From contig NZ_VWMY01000009.1 of assembly GCF_008905045.1 (NCBI RefSeq), positions 37,633 through 101,632 of the forward strand: DNA of 64,000 bases, read 5' to 3'. Within the stretch, counting starts at the first letter, position 1. Each line of letters starts with the position of its first letter. Source of the stretch: Streptomyces albicerus. GTDB taxonomy: Bacteria > Actinomycetota > Actinomycetes > Streptomycetales > Streptomycetaceae. The position numbers and the translations under genes were made by a program. The notes beneath the pieces were generated by a model, which did no database searches, had not been told where the DNA came from, and saw only the letters and a program-made list of their open reading frames with translations. Of the stretch, positions 1 to 7,115 are shown piece after piece.

Positions 1-4
1 AAAT

Positions 5-26
5 CAGCCCGTCCGGCGTTTGAGGA
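5..26 (+). repeat. Dispersed intergenic repeat, family II
   Basis: The 22-base motif starts cagcccgtcc and ends gtttgagga. It lies just downstream of the leftward SGNH hydrolase gene. Related copies occur at 15418-15446 (reverse orientation) and, interrupted by a hairpin, at 40617-40671. It looks like a short dispersed intergenic element; its function is unknown. Confidence 0.6.
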
Positions 27-73
27 GCGGGGTTCGGGGGTTGGCCCCCCGGGGGGCGAGGAAACGCCCGGGG

Positions 74-1105
74 TCAGGCGGACGGTTCCGGGGCCGGGGC
101 CGGGGAAGGGTCCGTGGCCCGGACCCGCCGGCGCCGGCGGCGCTTGAGGAGGGCCCAGGGTCCGCGCGGACCCGTGGGCATCGCGGCCGTGACCTCGGTG
201 CCGGCCTCCGACGCGGCCTCCGCGGCGGCCCGGGCCACCGGAAGGAAGCCCTCGCGACGGGAGACGTCCGGACGCTCCTCCTCGGCCGGCCAGAGGCCGA
301 GCGTCGCGCAGACCGTGGGCAGCACCGCCATGGCCGCGGTCGCATAGCCCTCCGCGGAGGGGTGGTAGTTGTCGGGGCCGAAGAGCTCTCGGGGGTTCGC
401 CGCGAATTCAGGACCCAGCAGGTCACCGAGGGACACCGTCCGCCCTCCCTGCTCGACCGTCCCGATGGTCTGCGCCGCCGCGAGCTGCCGCGACGCCCGC
501 CGGGCCAGCCAGCGCAACGGCTGCTGCACGGGCTCGATGGTCCCCAGGTCGGGACAGGTGCCGACGACCACCTCGGCGCCAGCGGTACGCAGACGGCGTA
601 CCGCTGCCGAGAGGTGACGGACCGAGCGCGTCGCGGGCATCCGATGCGTGACGTCATTCGCGCCCACCATGATCACGCATACGTCAGGGGCCCCGTCAGG
701 GACCCCGAGAGCCAGCGTGACCTGACGGTCCAGGTCGTCCGACTGAGCGCCGGGCAACGCCACGTTCCGCAACCGCACCGGCCGCTCCGCCACCGCGGCG
801 AGCCCGGACGCGAGCAGCGCCCCGGGGGTCTGACGAGCCCGGTGCACCCCCTGCCCCGCCGCCGTGGAATCCCCCAGCATCGTCAGGCGCAACGGTTCCT
901 CTGCGCCGGCGTACACATACCCGTACAGCCCGTCCGCGCTCGGCGGATGGGGACTGTGTCCGTTGCCCACCGTCCGCTTCGCCAGCTGCACCTCGGCCAG
1001 CACCACGCCGACCGTCGCCGCGCCCAGCAACCCGATCCCGCCGCCGCCGTACGCCGCGCCCGCGGCGATCCGCCGCGCCACCCTCGCCCTCGACAACCTC
1101 GTCAT
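74..1105 (-). CDS. SGNH/GDSL-type hydrolase, membrane-anchored
   Basis: A 343-residue serine hydrolase of the SGNH (GDSL) esterase/lipase family. After a basic N-terminus comes a hydrophobic segment (about residues 13-37), read as a signal anchor that puts the enzyme outside the membrane. The family blocks are visible: block I MLGDSTAAG (nucleophilic Ser) near residue 76, a block II Gly in LPGAQS, block III GANDV with the oxyanion Asn, and block V DNYHPS with the Asp and His of the catalytic set. An upstream start at 1180 is possible in frame. I chose the ATG at 1105 because GAGGAGG lies 12 bases before it and the hydrophobic segment then sits at the N-terminus. The substrate cannot be told from sequence; lipid or carbohydrate esters are typical. 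Confidence 0.88.
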   Translation of the reverse strand: MTRLSRARVARRIAAGAAYGGGGIGLLGAATVGVVLAEVQLAKRTVGNGHSPHPPSADGLYGYVYAGAEEPLRLTMLGDSTAAGQGVHRARQTPGALLASGLAAVAERPVRLRNVALPGAQSDDLDRQVTLALGVPDGAPDVCVIMVGANDVTHRMPATRSVRHLSAAVRRLRTAGAEVVVGTCPDLGTIEPVQQPLRWLARRASRQLAAAQTIGTVEQGGRTVSLGDLLGPEFAANPRELFGPDNYHPSAEGYATAAMAVLPTVCATLGLWPAEEERPDVSRREGFLPVARAAAEAASEAGTEVTAAMPTGPRGPWALLKRRRRRRVRATDPSPAPAPEPSA

Positions 1106-1283
1106 GCGTAGCCGCCACCTCCTCGTACCCGTACAACCACTGCTTGCCCCGTAGGGACCGTCGGCCAATCTCAACGACACGTGCTGTGCCTTCCGAGGGA
1201 TTTCCCCCGGCCCCCCGACCCGGTACGGGGCTTAGGCTGGCGGAACCACCCCGACCACCTCTTTTTCAGCTCCGGAGACAACG

Positions 1284-2675
1284 GTGCAATTCCACGACTC
1301 GATGATCAGTCTCGTCGGCAACACCCCGCTGGTGAGGCTCAACAGCGTGACCGCCGGCATCCAGGCGACCGTCCTCGCGAAGGTCGAGTACTTCAACCCC
1401 GGCGGCTCCGTGAAGGACCGCATCGCCCTGCGCATGATCGAGGCCGCCGAGCAGAGCGGCGCCCTCAAGCCGGGCGGCACGATCGTCGAGCCGACCAGTG
1501 GCAACACCGGTGTGGGCCTTGCCATCGTGGCCCAGCAGAAGGGCTACAAGTGCATCTTCGTGTGCCCCGACAAGGTGAGCACCGACAAGATCAACGTGCT
1601 GCGTGCGTACGGGGCCGAGGTCGTCGTATGCCCGACGGCGGTGGACCCCGAGCACCCCGACTCGTACTACAACGTCTCCGACCGGCTCGTGCGGGAGACC
1701 CCGGGCGCCTGGAAGCCCGACCAGTACTCCAACGCCAACAACCCCCTCTCGCACTATCACTCCACCGGCCCTGAGCTGTGGGATCAGACGGAGGGGCGGA
1801 TCACCCACTTCGTGACGGGTGTGGGGACGGGCGGCACCATCTCCGGCACCGGGCGGTACCTGAAGGACGTCAGTGACGGGAAGGTCCAGGTGATCGGCGC
1901 CGACCCCGAGGGGTCCGTGTACTCCGGCGGGTCCGGGCGGCCGTATCTCGTGGAGGGGGTCGGCGAGGACTTCTGGCCGACGGCGTACGACCGGACGGTC
2001 GCGGACGAGATCGTCGCGGTCTCGGACAAGGACTCCTTCCAGATGACGCGGCGCCTCGCCAAGGAGGAAGGGCTCCTGGTGGGTGGTTCGTGCGGCATGG
2101 CCGTGGTGGCCGCGCTGCGCGTCGCCGAGCGACTGGGTCCTGACGACGTCGTGGTCGTGCTGCTGCCGGACAGCGGGCGCGGGTACCTCAGCAAGATCTT
2201 CAACGACGAGTGGATGGCCGACTACGGGTTCCTGGAGGACGCGGGTCCCAGTGCCCGTGTCGGGGATGTGCTGAGCGACAAGGCGGGCGGCTCCATGCCC
2301 TCGCTCGTCCACATGCACCCGGACGAGACGGTCGGCGAGGCCATCGAGGTGCTGCGGGAGTACGGCGTCTCGCAGATGCCGATCGTGAAGCCCGGCGCCG
2401 GGCACCCGGACGTGATGGCCGCCGAGGTCGTGGGGTCCGTGGTCGAACGGGAGCTGCTCGACGCGCTGTTCACCCAGCGGGCCTCGCTCTCCGACCCGCT
2501 GGAGAAGCACATGTCGGCGCCGCTGCCCCAGGTCGGCTCCGGTGAGCCGGTGGGCGACCTGATGTCCGTACTCGGCGCCGCCGACGCGGCGATCGTCCTC
2601 GTCGAGGGCAAGCCCACGGGTGTCGTCAGCCGGCAGGACCTGCTGTCCTTCCTTGCCAAGGGTGGACTGCAGTAG
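1284..2675 (+). CDS. cbs: Cystathionine beta-synthase
   Basis: A 463-residue PLP enzyme that condenses homocysteine with serine to cystathionine, the first step of reverse transsulfuration. The N-terminal two thirds are the fold-type II synthase core: GNTPLVRLN near residue 12, the PLP lysine in GGSVKDR (K44), PTSGNTG (cofactor-binding Asn loop) near 70, a Gly-rich phosphate loop GVGTGGT, and PDSGRGY near 290. The last 130 residues carry a pair of CBS regulatory domains, which separates it from plain cysteine synthases (about 310 residues). The GTG start has GGAG a few bases upstream. The gene stands alone, divergent from the SGNH hydrolase. I see no haem-binding extension like that of animal enzymes. 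Confidence 0.93.
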   Translation: MQFHDSMISLVGNTPLVRLNSVTAGIQATVLAKVEYFNPGGSVKDRIALRMIEAAEQSGALKPGGTIVEPTSGNTGVGLAIVAQQKGYKCIFVCPDKVSTDKINVLRAYGAEVVVCPTAVDPEHPDSYYNVSDRLVRETPGAWKPDQYSNANNPLSHYHSTGPELWDQTEGRITHFVTGVGTGGTISGTGRYLKDVSDGKVQVIGADPEGSVYSGGSGRPYLVEGVGEDFWPTAYDRTVADEIVAVSDKDSFQMTRRLAKEEGLLVGGSCGMAVVAALRVAERLGPDDVVVVLLPDSGRGYLSKIFNDEWMADYGFLEDAGPSARVGDVLSDKAGGSMPSLVHMHPDETVGEAIEVLREYGVSQMPIVKPGAGHPDVMAAEVVGSVVERELLDALFTQRASLSDPLEKHMSAPLPQVGSGEPVGDLMSVLGAADAAIVLVEGKPTGVVSRQDLLSFLAKGGLQ

Positions 2676-3069
2676 GACTTCCGGTGAACTGCGTTCTCCG
2701 GAGGGGAACTTCCGGGGTGAGTGATCACCGCAGAACTTCGTGGAAGTGGTACGAGCGCGTCACGTCCGCGCAGCACACGCTTAACACGGGTCCGGCACAT
2801 TAGTGGATGTCGGCAAGGGCGGGAGCGGCTCCCCGCCCCGGTCGGCACCGAAAACGGCGCCAAGGACCTCCGGAGCGGCTCCCGGACCTCCATGGACGCC
2901 TAGGACGCGCAAGCCCGGCCCTGACCCGGCCCGCGTCCCTCGCGGGGACCGCCGTCGTCCCGCCCCCCGGTAACGGGGGTGCGGCGGTTCCCGCGCAAAG
3001 CTTGCGAAGGGCCCGTCACCTAGGTGACGGGCCCTTCGGCGCTACTTGTTGTGTCGCATGCTCTTCCAG
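2676..3069. other. 394-base non-coding gap with GC-rich hairpins
   Basis: The long reading frames crossing this gap have poor codon character and no ribosome binding site. The stretch around 2815-2890 holds several self-complementary GC-rich blocks, including gggcgggag facing ctccccgccc. It ends in the strong palindrome listed separately at 3005-3038. It could be a 3' region or a small RNA ending in that terminator. I do not recognise an RNA family. Confidence 0.4.
3005..3038. terminator. Perfect palindromic hairpin between convergent genes
   Basis: A perfect 34-base inverted repeat (arms cgaagggcccgtcacct and its complement, no spare loop) between the rightward cystathionine beta-synthase and the leftward membrane-protein gene. 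Strong GC stem without a U-tract is the usual Streptomyces form, and it could act in both directions. Confidence 0.7.
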
Positions 3070-3504
3070 TCACTCTTCCCAGTCCGACTCCGACTTGTTC
3101 TTGCGGCGGCCGAAGATGTTCGGCGTGTGGCGTGCGGCCTGGACGACGTTGACCCCCACGATGCCCGTCCAGGCGATCAGGAGGCCGGGCAGGTCCGCGA
3201 CAGCGCCGCCGATGGCGGACAGAGGGATCGCGAGGACCAGCGAGACGATGCCGAAGCCGAAGCGCTCGCCCCAGGAATCGGAGGATCCCTGCGGGGCGCG
3301 CGAGCCCCGGGCCACCACCATCTGCTGTTCCGCGAGCTGTCGGCGTACCCGGCGGTCGACCGCCCCGTCCAGACGCTGCTCGACCTTCTCCAGGAACGAG
3401 TCGACCAGCGCGGACTCGTACTCTTCGCCCAGTTCCTTGCGTGCGTGCAAGGTGGCGTCGAGTTCCTTCTTGAGCTCCGCGTCACGGGCTTCCATACCGG
3501 TCAT
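3070..3504 (-). CDS. Small two-helix membrane protein, function unknown
   Basis: About 144 residues. The N-terminal half is charged and predicted helical or coiled (many E, K, R). The C-terminal half has two hydrophobic segments around FGFGIVSLVLAIPLSAIGG and LPGLLIAWTGIVGVNVVQ, then a basic and acidic tail. I do not recognise a named family; it resembles conserved actinobacterial integral membrane proteins of unknown role. Two start codons (3504 and 3495) are close together and neither has a convincing ribosome site. An in-frame start at 3582 is less likely. It sits alone, 82 bases after the end of the ABC-importer operon on the same strand. Confidence 0.7.
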   Translation of the reverse strand: MTGMEARDAELKKELDATLHARKELGEEYESALVDSFLEKVEQRLDGAVDRRVRRQLAEQQMVVARGSRAPQGSSDSWGERFGFGIVSLVLAIPLSAIGGAVADLPGLLIAWTGIVGVNVVQAARHTPNIFGRRKNKSESDWEE

Positions 3505-3585
3505 GGTGTCAACGGTAAGGAGCCGGAGCCCGCTTGGCACGGGGGTTAGCCCCCTTATCCGCGCTGGGCTGTTCCCCACCACTCC

Positions 3586-4518
3586 CTATCGCGTCAGGCC
3601 CTTCTCCTTCGCGTACGCGTTCGCCACGTCCTCCGGGTCCTTCTTGTCCTTGTCGACCTTGCGGTTGAGTTCGGTGAGGTCCGCCGTGGTGAGGACGTTG
3701 CCCAGCTGGGCGAGGGCCTTGCGGACCGTCGAGTCGGCCTTGCGGTCGGCGATGAGGGGGACGACGTGCTGGCCGGGGATGAGGTTCTTGGGGTCGGTCA
3801 GGACAACCCACCTGTTGGCTTGGATGTCGGTGTCGGTGGTGAAGAGATTGGCCACGTCCACGTCACCCTTCTTCAGGGCGCCCTTCACCAACGGGCCCGA
3901 GGAGTCGAGGGACTTGAACTCCTTGAACTCCACCCCGTACACGTCCTTCAGCCCGACCACCCCGACCTCGCGCTTCTTCACCTCGGGTGCGGCGCCGATG
4001 ACGAGCCTGCCGTTCTGCTTCCTCAGGTCGGCGAGGGTGGCCAGACCGTACCTGTCGGCCGTCTCCCGGGTGACCGCGAACGCGTCGGAGTCCTCGGCCA
4101 TGCCGTACGGCAGCACCTGGAGGCCGACGGGCAGGGACATCGCGAGGGCGTTCTGCATCTCGCCCTCCTCCGTCGCCTCCGCCTTGGGGTCGATGTAGTG
4201 GAGCAGGGCGCCCTGGTACTCGGGGAGCAGGCCGATGTCGCCGCCCCTGAGCGCGGGGATGAGGATCTCGCGGGTGCCGAGGTTCGGGCGGACCTTCGTC
4301 TGCACTCCGGCGGCTTCGAGTACCGCCGCGTAGAGGAAGCCGAGGACCTGGTTCTCGGTGAAGTTGGCGGTACCGATGGTGACGCCGTCCTTGCTGGACC
4401 CGCCACCACCACTCGCACCGCCCTCGCCGTCGAGCGAGGTGATACCACTGCTGCACGCGGCGAGCGCGGGAACGGATGCGGCGGCGAAGAGCCCGCCGAG
4501 GAGAGTACGACGATTCAT
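3586..4518 (-). CDS. Glycine betaine/proline-type substrate-binding lipoprotein
   Basis: A 310-residue extracytoplasmic solute receptor of the OpuAC/OsmF type (quaternary-amine or compatible-solute ABC importers). The N-terminus is a lipoprotein signal, with two arginines, a hydrophobic run and the lipobox ALAAC (C22), followed by a Ser/Gly-rich linker. The mature part opens with IGTANFTENQVLGFLYA, typical of this receptor class, then NLGTREILIPALRGGDI and LLPEYQGALLHY. It is the last gene of a four-gene leftward operon. A 120-base gap with a dispersed repeat separates it from the upstream permease, so it may have its own expression level. The exact ligand (glycine betaine, choline, ectoine or proline) cannot be fixed by eye. 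Confidence 0.9.
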   Translation of the reverse strand: MNRRTLLGGLFAAASVPALAACSSGITSLDGEGGASGGGGSSKDGVTIGTANFTENQVLGFLYAAVLEAAGVQTKVRPNLGTREILIPALRGGDIGLLPEYQGALLHYIDPKAEATEEGEMQNALAMSLPVGLQVLPYGMAEDSDAFAVTRETADRYGLATLADLRKQNGRLVIGAAPEVKKREVGVVGLKDVYGVEFKEFKSLDSSGPLVKGALKKGDVDVANLFTTDTDIQANRWVVLTDPKNLIPGQHVVPLIADRKADSTVRKALAQLGNVLTTADLTELNRKVDKDKKDPEDVANAYAKEKGLTR

Positions 4519-4552
4519 GAGTGAAAGCTCCTGGGTGGGAGTTGCAGAGATC

Positions 4553-4609
4553 GGGGGCGCCCCGTAAGGGGCGCGGGGAACTGCGCGACCAGCCACAACG
4601 GACCCGCAG
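4553..4609 (+). repeat. Dispersed intergenic repeat, family I (copy 1)
   Basis: Core ggggcgcggggaactgcgcg, preceded by the short hairpin ggcgccccgtaaggggcgc and followed by accagccac. It sits between the binding-protein and permease genes inside the importer operon. Other copies are at 29516-29563, 32303-32355, 37435-37506 and 38857-38880. The hairpin part could attenuate transcription within the operon. Confidence 0.75.
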
Positions 4610-4637
4610 ATTCGGAACTGCAGCCGGCGCGGAGCGC

Positions 4638-5300
4638 CTACGCGGGGCGATGACGGAACAGCACCCGCTGCAGGCCGCTCAAGGCGAGGTCGAGAACAAC
4701 GGCAACCACGGCCACAAGCACCGCACCCCCCAGCACCTGCACAAGGTCCCGCTGAGCAAGCCCGTCGAACACATACCGCCCAAGCCCGCCAAAAGACACG
4801 TACGCGGCGATCGTGGCCGTCGCCACCACCTGGATCAGCGCGAGACGCAGGCCCGTCATGATCAGGGGGAGCGCGAGAGGCAGCTCGACCTGGAACAGGA
4901 CTTGGTGCCAGCGCATGCCCTGGCCGCGGGCGGCGTCCTTCACGTCCGGGTCGACGGCGTTCATGCCCGCGTACGTGTTCGTGACGATCGCCGGGACCGC
5001 GAGGGCGACCAGCGCGACGTACACCGGCCACATCGACAGGCCGCTGGCCAGGAAGACGAGCACGACCAGGCCGACGGTCGGCAGGGCGCGGCCGAAGGAC
5101 GCGAGGTTGATGGCGAGGAACGCGCCGCGGCCGGTGTGGCCGATCAGCAGGCCCAGCGGGAGGGCGATCGCGGCCGCCACGAGGGTGGCGAGGAGCGAGT
5201 ACTGGAGGTGTTCGGCGAGGCGGTGGCCGATGCCGTCGGGGCCGGTCCACTGCTCGCCGCTGACCAGCCAGTCGCCGAGGTTCTTGAAGAGTTCGTACAT
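4638..5300 (-). CDS. ABC importer permease (second permease of the operon)
   Basis: A 220-residue integral membrane subunit of a glycine-betaine/proline importer. It has about six hydrophobic segments and the cytoplasmic EAA-type coupling loop in DAARGQGMRWHQVLF followed by ELPLALPLIMTG, which docks to the ATPase. It starts one base after the stop of the preceding permease, so translation is probably coupled. Together with its partner it forms the translocation pore. Length and topology match the OpuCB/OpuCD or YehW/YehY class. Confidence 0.92.
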   Translation of the reverse strand: MYELFKNLGDWLVSGEQWTGPDGIGHRLAEHLQYSLLATLVAAAIALPLGLLIGHTGRGAFLAINLASFGRALPTVGLVVLVFLASGLSMWPVYVALVALAVPAIVTNTYAGMNAVDPDVKDAARGQGMRWHQVLFQVELPLALPLIMTGLRLALIQVVATATIAAYVSFGGLGRYVFDGLAQRDLVQVLGGAVLVAVVAVVLDLALSGLQRVLFRHRPA

Positions 5301-5301
5301 G

Positions 5302-5943
5302 TCAGGCTCGCCGCCTCGTCCACGGGGTGAGTACGTACTGAACGGCGACCAGCAGCGCGTCCGCGACCAGGGCCAGCAGGAGCGTCAGGACCACGCCGAC
5401 GATCACCGGGGTCGGGAAGTTGCGCTGGAAGCCGTCCGTGAAGAGCTGGCCGAGGCCGCCGTCGCCGATGTACGTCGCCACGGAGACCAGGGAGATCGAC
5501 ATGACCGTGGCGATACGGACGCCCGCCATGATCACGGGGAGTGCGAGGGGGAGCTCGACGGTGAGGAGGGCGCGCAGGGGGCGCGTGCCCATGGCCTTCG
5601 CCGCTTCCTTCGTCTTCGCGGGGACCGAGTCGAGGCCCTCGACCGTGTTCCGGAGGAGGACGACGAGGGTGTAGATCGTCAGACCGATGACCGTGGTGGT
5701 GCGGGTCAGGCCGGAGACCGGCAGGAGCAGCACGAAGACGGCGATCGACGGGATTGTGAAGAGGACGTTCGAGAGGCCCAGGAGGAGGCCCCGAAGGGGG
5801 CGGATCCGGTGCGCGACCACGGCCAGCGGGAGGGAGATCAGCAGGCCGAAGAGGACGGCGGAGAGGGCCGCCTGGAGGTGGGAGAAGGTGAGGGTGGTCA
5901 GGTCGTCGGTGTGGTCGCCTATCCACGACCAGTCGATGGTCAT
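5302..5943 (-). CDS. ABC importer permease (first permease of the operon)
   Basis: A 213-residue permease homologous to its downstream neighbour, with a clear EAA loop (EAAKAMGTRPLRALLTVELP) and about six membrane segments. The start ATG overlaps the stop of the ATPase gene by one base (TGATG), which supports this start and translational coupling. Longer in-frame starts would run inside the ATPase gene and are rejected. It acts as a heterodimer with the product at 4638-5300. Confidence 0.92.
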   Translation of the reverse strand: MTIDWSWIGDHTDDLTTLTFSHLQAALSAVLFGLLISLPLAVVAHRIRPLRGLLLGLSNVLFTIPSIAVFVLLLPVSGLTRTTTVIGLTIYTLVVLLRNTVEGLDSVPAKTKEAAKAMGTRPLRALLTVELPLALPVIMAGVRIATVMSISLVSVATYIGDGGLGQLFTDGFQRNFPTPVIVGVVLTLLLALVADALLVAVQYVLTPWTRRRA

Positions 5944-6974
5944 CAGGCGACCCGGGCTTCCGCGTGGGCCAGGCCGGCGTGCTCGTGGATCTCGTCGCGC
6001 GACGTCACGCCGGTGAGGGCGCCGTCGGCGTCGACGCGGGCCACGAGTCCGGTCGGGGAGGCGATGGACTCGTTGAGGGCGGCGAGCAGGGAGTCGGCGT
6101 CGCTCAGCGGCCGTACGGGGAGTTCGGTGTCCTCGGTGCGCCAGTGCAGGGGCCTGCGGGCGCCGTCCAGGACCAGTTCCCAGGTGCCGCCCTCGGGGGC
6201 CGGTGCCTGCGGTATGCCCTTGAGCGGCGTCAGCGACAGGAGCTTCAGGCCGCGCTCGGCGCCCAGGAAGTCCGCGACGAAGTCGTCCGCCGGGCGGGCC
6301 AGCAGCTCCGACGGGGTCGCGCACTGGACGAGATGGCCGCCCGTGCGGAAGATCGCGATCTGGTCGCCGAGCCGGACCGCCTCGTCGATGTCGTGCGTGA
6401 CGAAGACGATCGTCTTGCTCAACTCCTTCTGGAGCCGGAGCAGTTCGTCCTGGAGCTGGGTGCGCACGACCGGGTCGACCGCGCCGAAGGGCTCGTCCAT
6501 CAGGAGCACCGGCGGGTCGGCGGCGAGCGCACGGGCCACACCGACGCGCTGTTGCTGGCCGCCGGAGAGCTGGTGCGGGTAGCGCTTCCCGGACTCGGCC
6601 GTCAGGCCGACCGTCTCCAGGAGCTCCGCCGCCCGGGCCCGCGCCTTCCGGCGGCCATGGCCGAGGAGCAGCGGTACGGTCGCGATGTTGTCGAGGACCG
6701 TGCGGTGCGGGAAGAGGCCCGACTGCTGGATGACGTAACCGATGGAGCGGCGGAGGTCCGCGGCGTCCTGGTCCAGCACGTCACGGCCGCCGACCCGGAT
6801 GGTTCCGGAGGTCGGGTCGACCATTCGGTTGATCATTCGCAGTGTCGTCGTCTTGCCGCAACCGGAAGATCCCACGAGGACGGTCACACCGCCTTCCGGC
6901 ATCTCCAGGGAGAGGTCGTGGACCGCTGTCGTGCCGTTCGGGAAGCGCTTGTGGACCGCGTCGAACTGGATCAT
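5943..6974 (-). CDS. ABC importer ATPase, glycine betaine/proline type
   Basis: A 343-residue ATP-binding subunit. It shows Walker A GSSGCGKTT, the signature LSGGQQQR, Walker B LLMDEPFGAVD and the switch histidine in VTHDIDEA. The ALAADPPVLLMDEPFGAVDP region is typical of OpuCA/ProV proteins. The last 100 residues form a weak CBS-type regulatory region (LTGVTSRDEI near the end), which in relatives senses ionic strength or nucleotides. It is the first gene of the operon. I chose the ATG at 6974 because AAGGGA lies just upstream; the in-frame codon at 6998 lacks such a site. Confidence 0.93.
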   Translation of the reverse strand: MIQFDAVHKRFPNGTTAVHDLSLEMPEGGVTVLVGSSGCGKTTTLRMINRMVDPTSGTIRVGGRDVLDQDAADLRRSIGYVIQQSGLFPHRTVLDNIATVPLLLGHGRRKARARAAELLETVGLTAESGKRYPHQLSGGQQQRVGVARALAADPPVLLMDEPFGAVDPVVRTQLQDELLRLQKELSKTIVFVTHDIDEAVRLGDQIAIFRTGGHLVQCATPSELLARPADDFVADFLGAERGLKLLSLTPLKGIPQAPAPEGGTWELVLDGARRPLHWRTEDTELPVRPLSDADSLLAALNESIASPTGLVARVDADGALTGVTSRDEIHEHAGLAHAEARVA

Positions 6975-6992
6975 GAGGTGTCCCTTGCCCGG

Positions 6993-7010
6993 CTGCATAT
7001 CGTCATGCAG
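6993..7010. promoter_or_regulatory. Inverted repeat upstream of the importer operon
   Basis: An inverted repeat ctgcat-(6 bases)-atgcag, 19 bases upstream of the ATPase start. It lies in the 141-base gap shared with the divergent ammonia-lyase homologue. Its position suits an operator for the importer operon. A TTGACA on the minus strand at 7038-7033 could be a -35 box, but I find no convincing -10 at normal spacing. The regulator is unknown. Confidence 0.35.
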
Positions 7011-7115
7011 AGTTCTCTGTATCTGAATAGCTTGTCAACGGCCCGGTGTTAATCGCTGGTTACTTATGGCCGCCAGGCAAGATCCGACGTCCGGATTGAG
7101 AGGAGTTCGCGCTCT

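Noticed and set aside
1266..2510. Long minus-strand open frame opposite cystathionine beta-synthase
   Set aside because: Antisense shadow of a clear enzyme; rich in His/Arg/Gly with no domain or ribosome site, as expected from third-position GC bias.
2807..4198. Long plus-strand frame over the intergenic gap and the importer receptor gene
   Set aside because: It overlaps two well-supported minus-strand genes and has Ser/Arg-rich composition typical of antisense frames.
3586..5250. Extended 554-codon version of the importer receptor
   Set aside because: The lipoprotein signal begins at the internal ATG at 4518; upstream residues are low-quality and overlap the permease gene.
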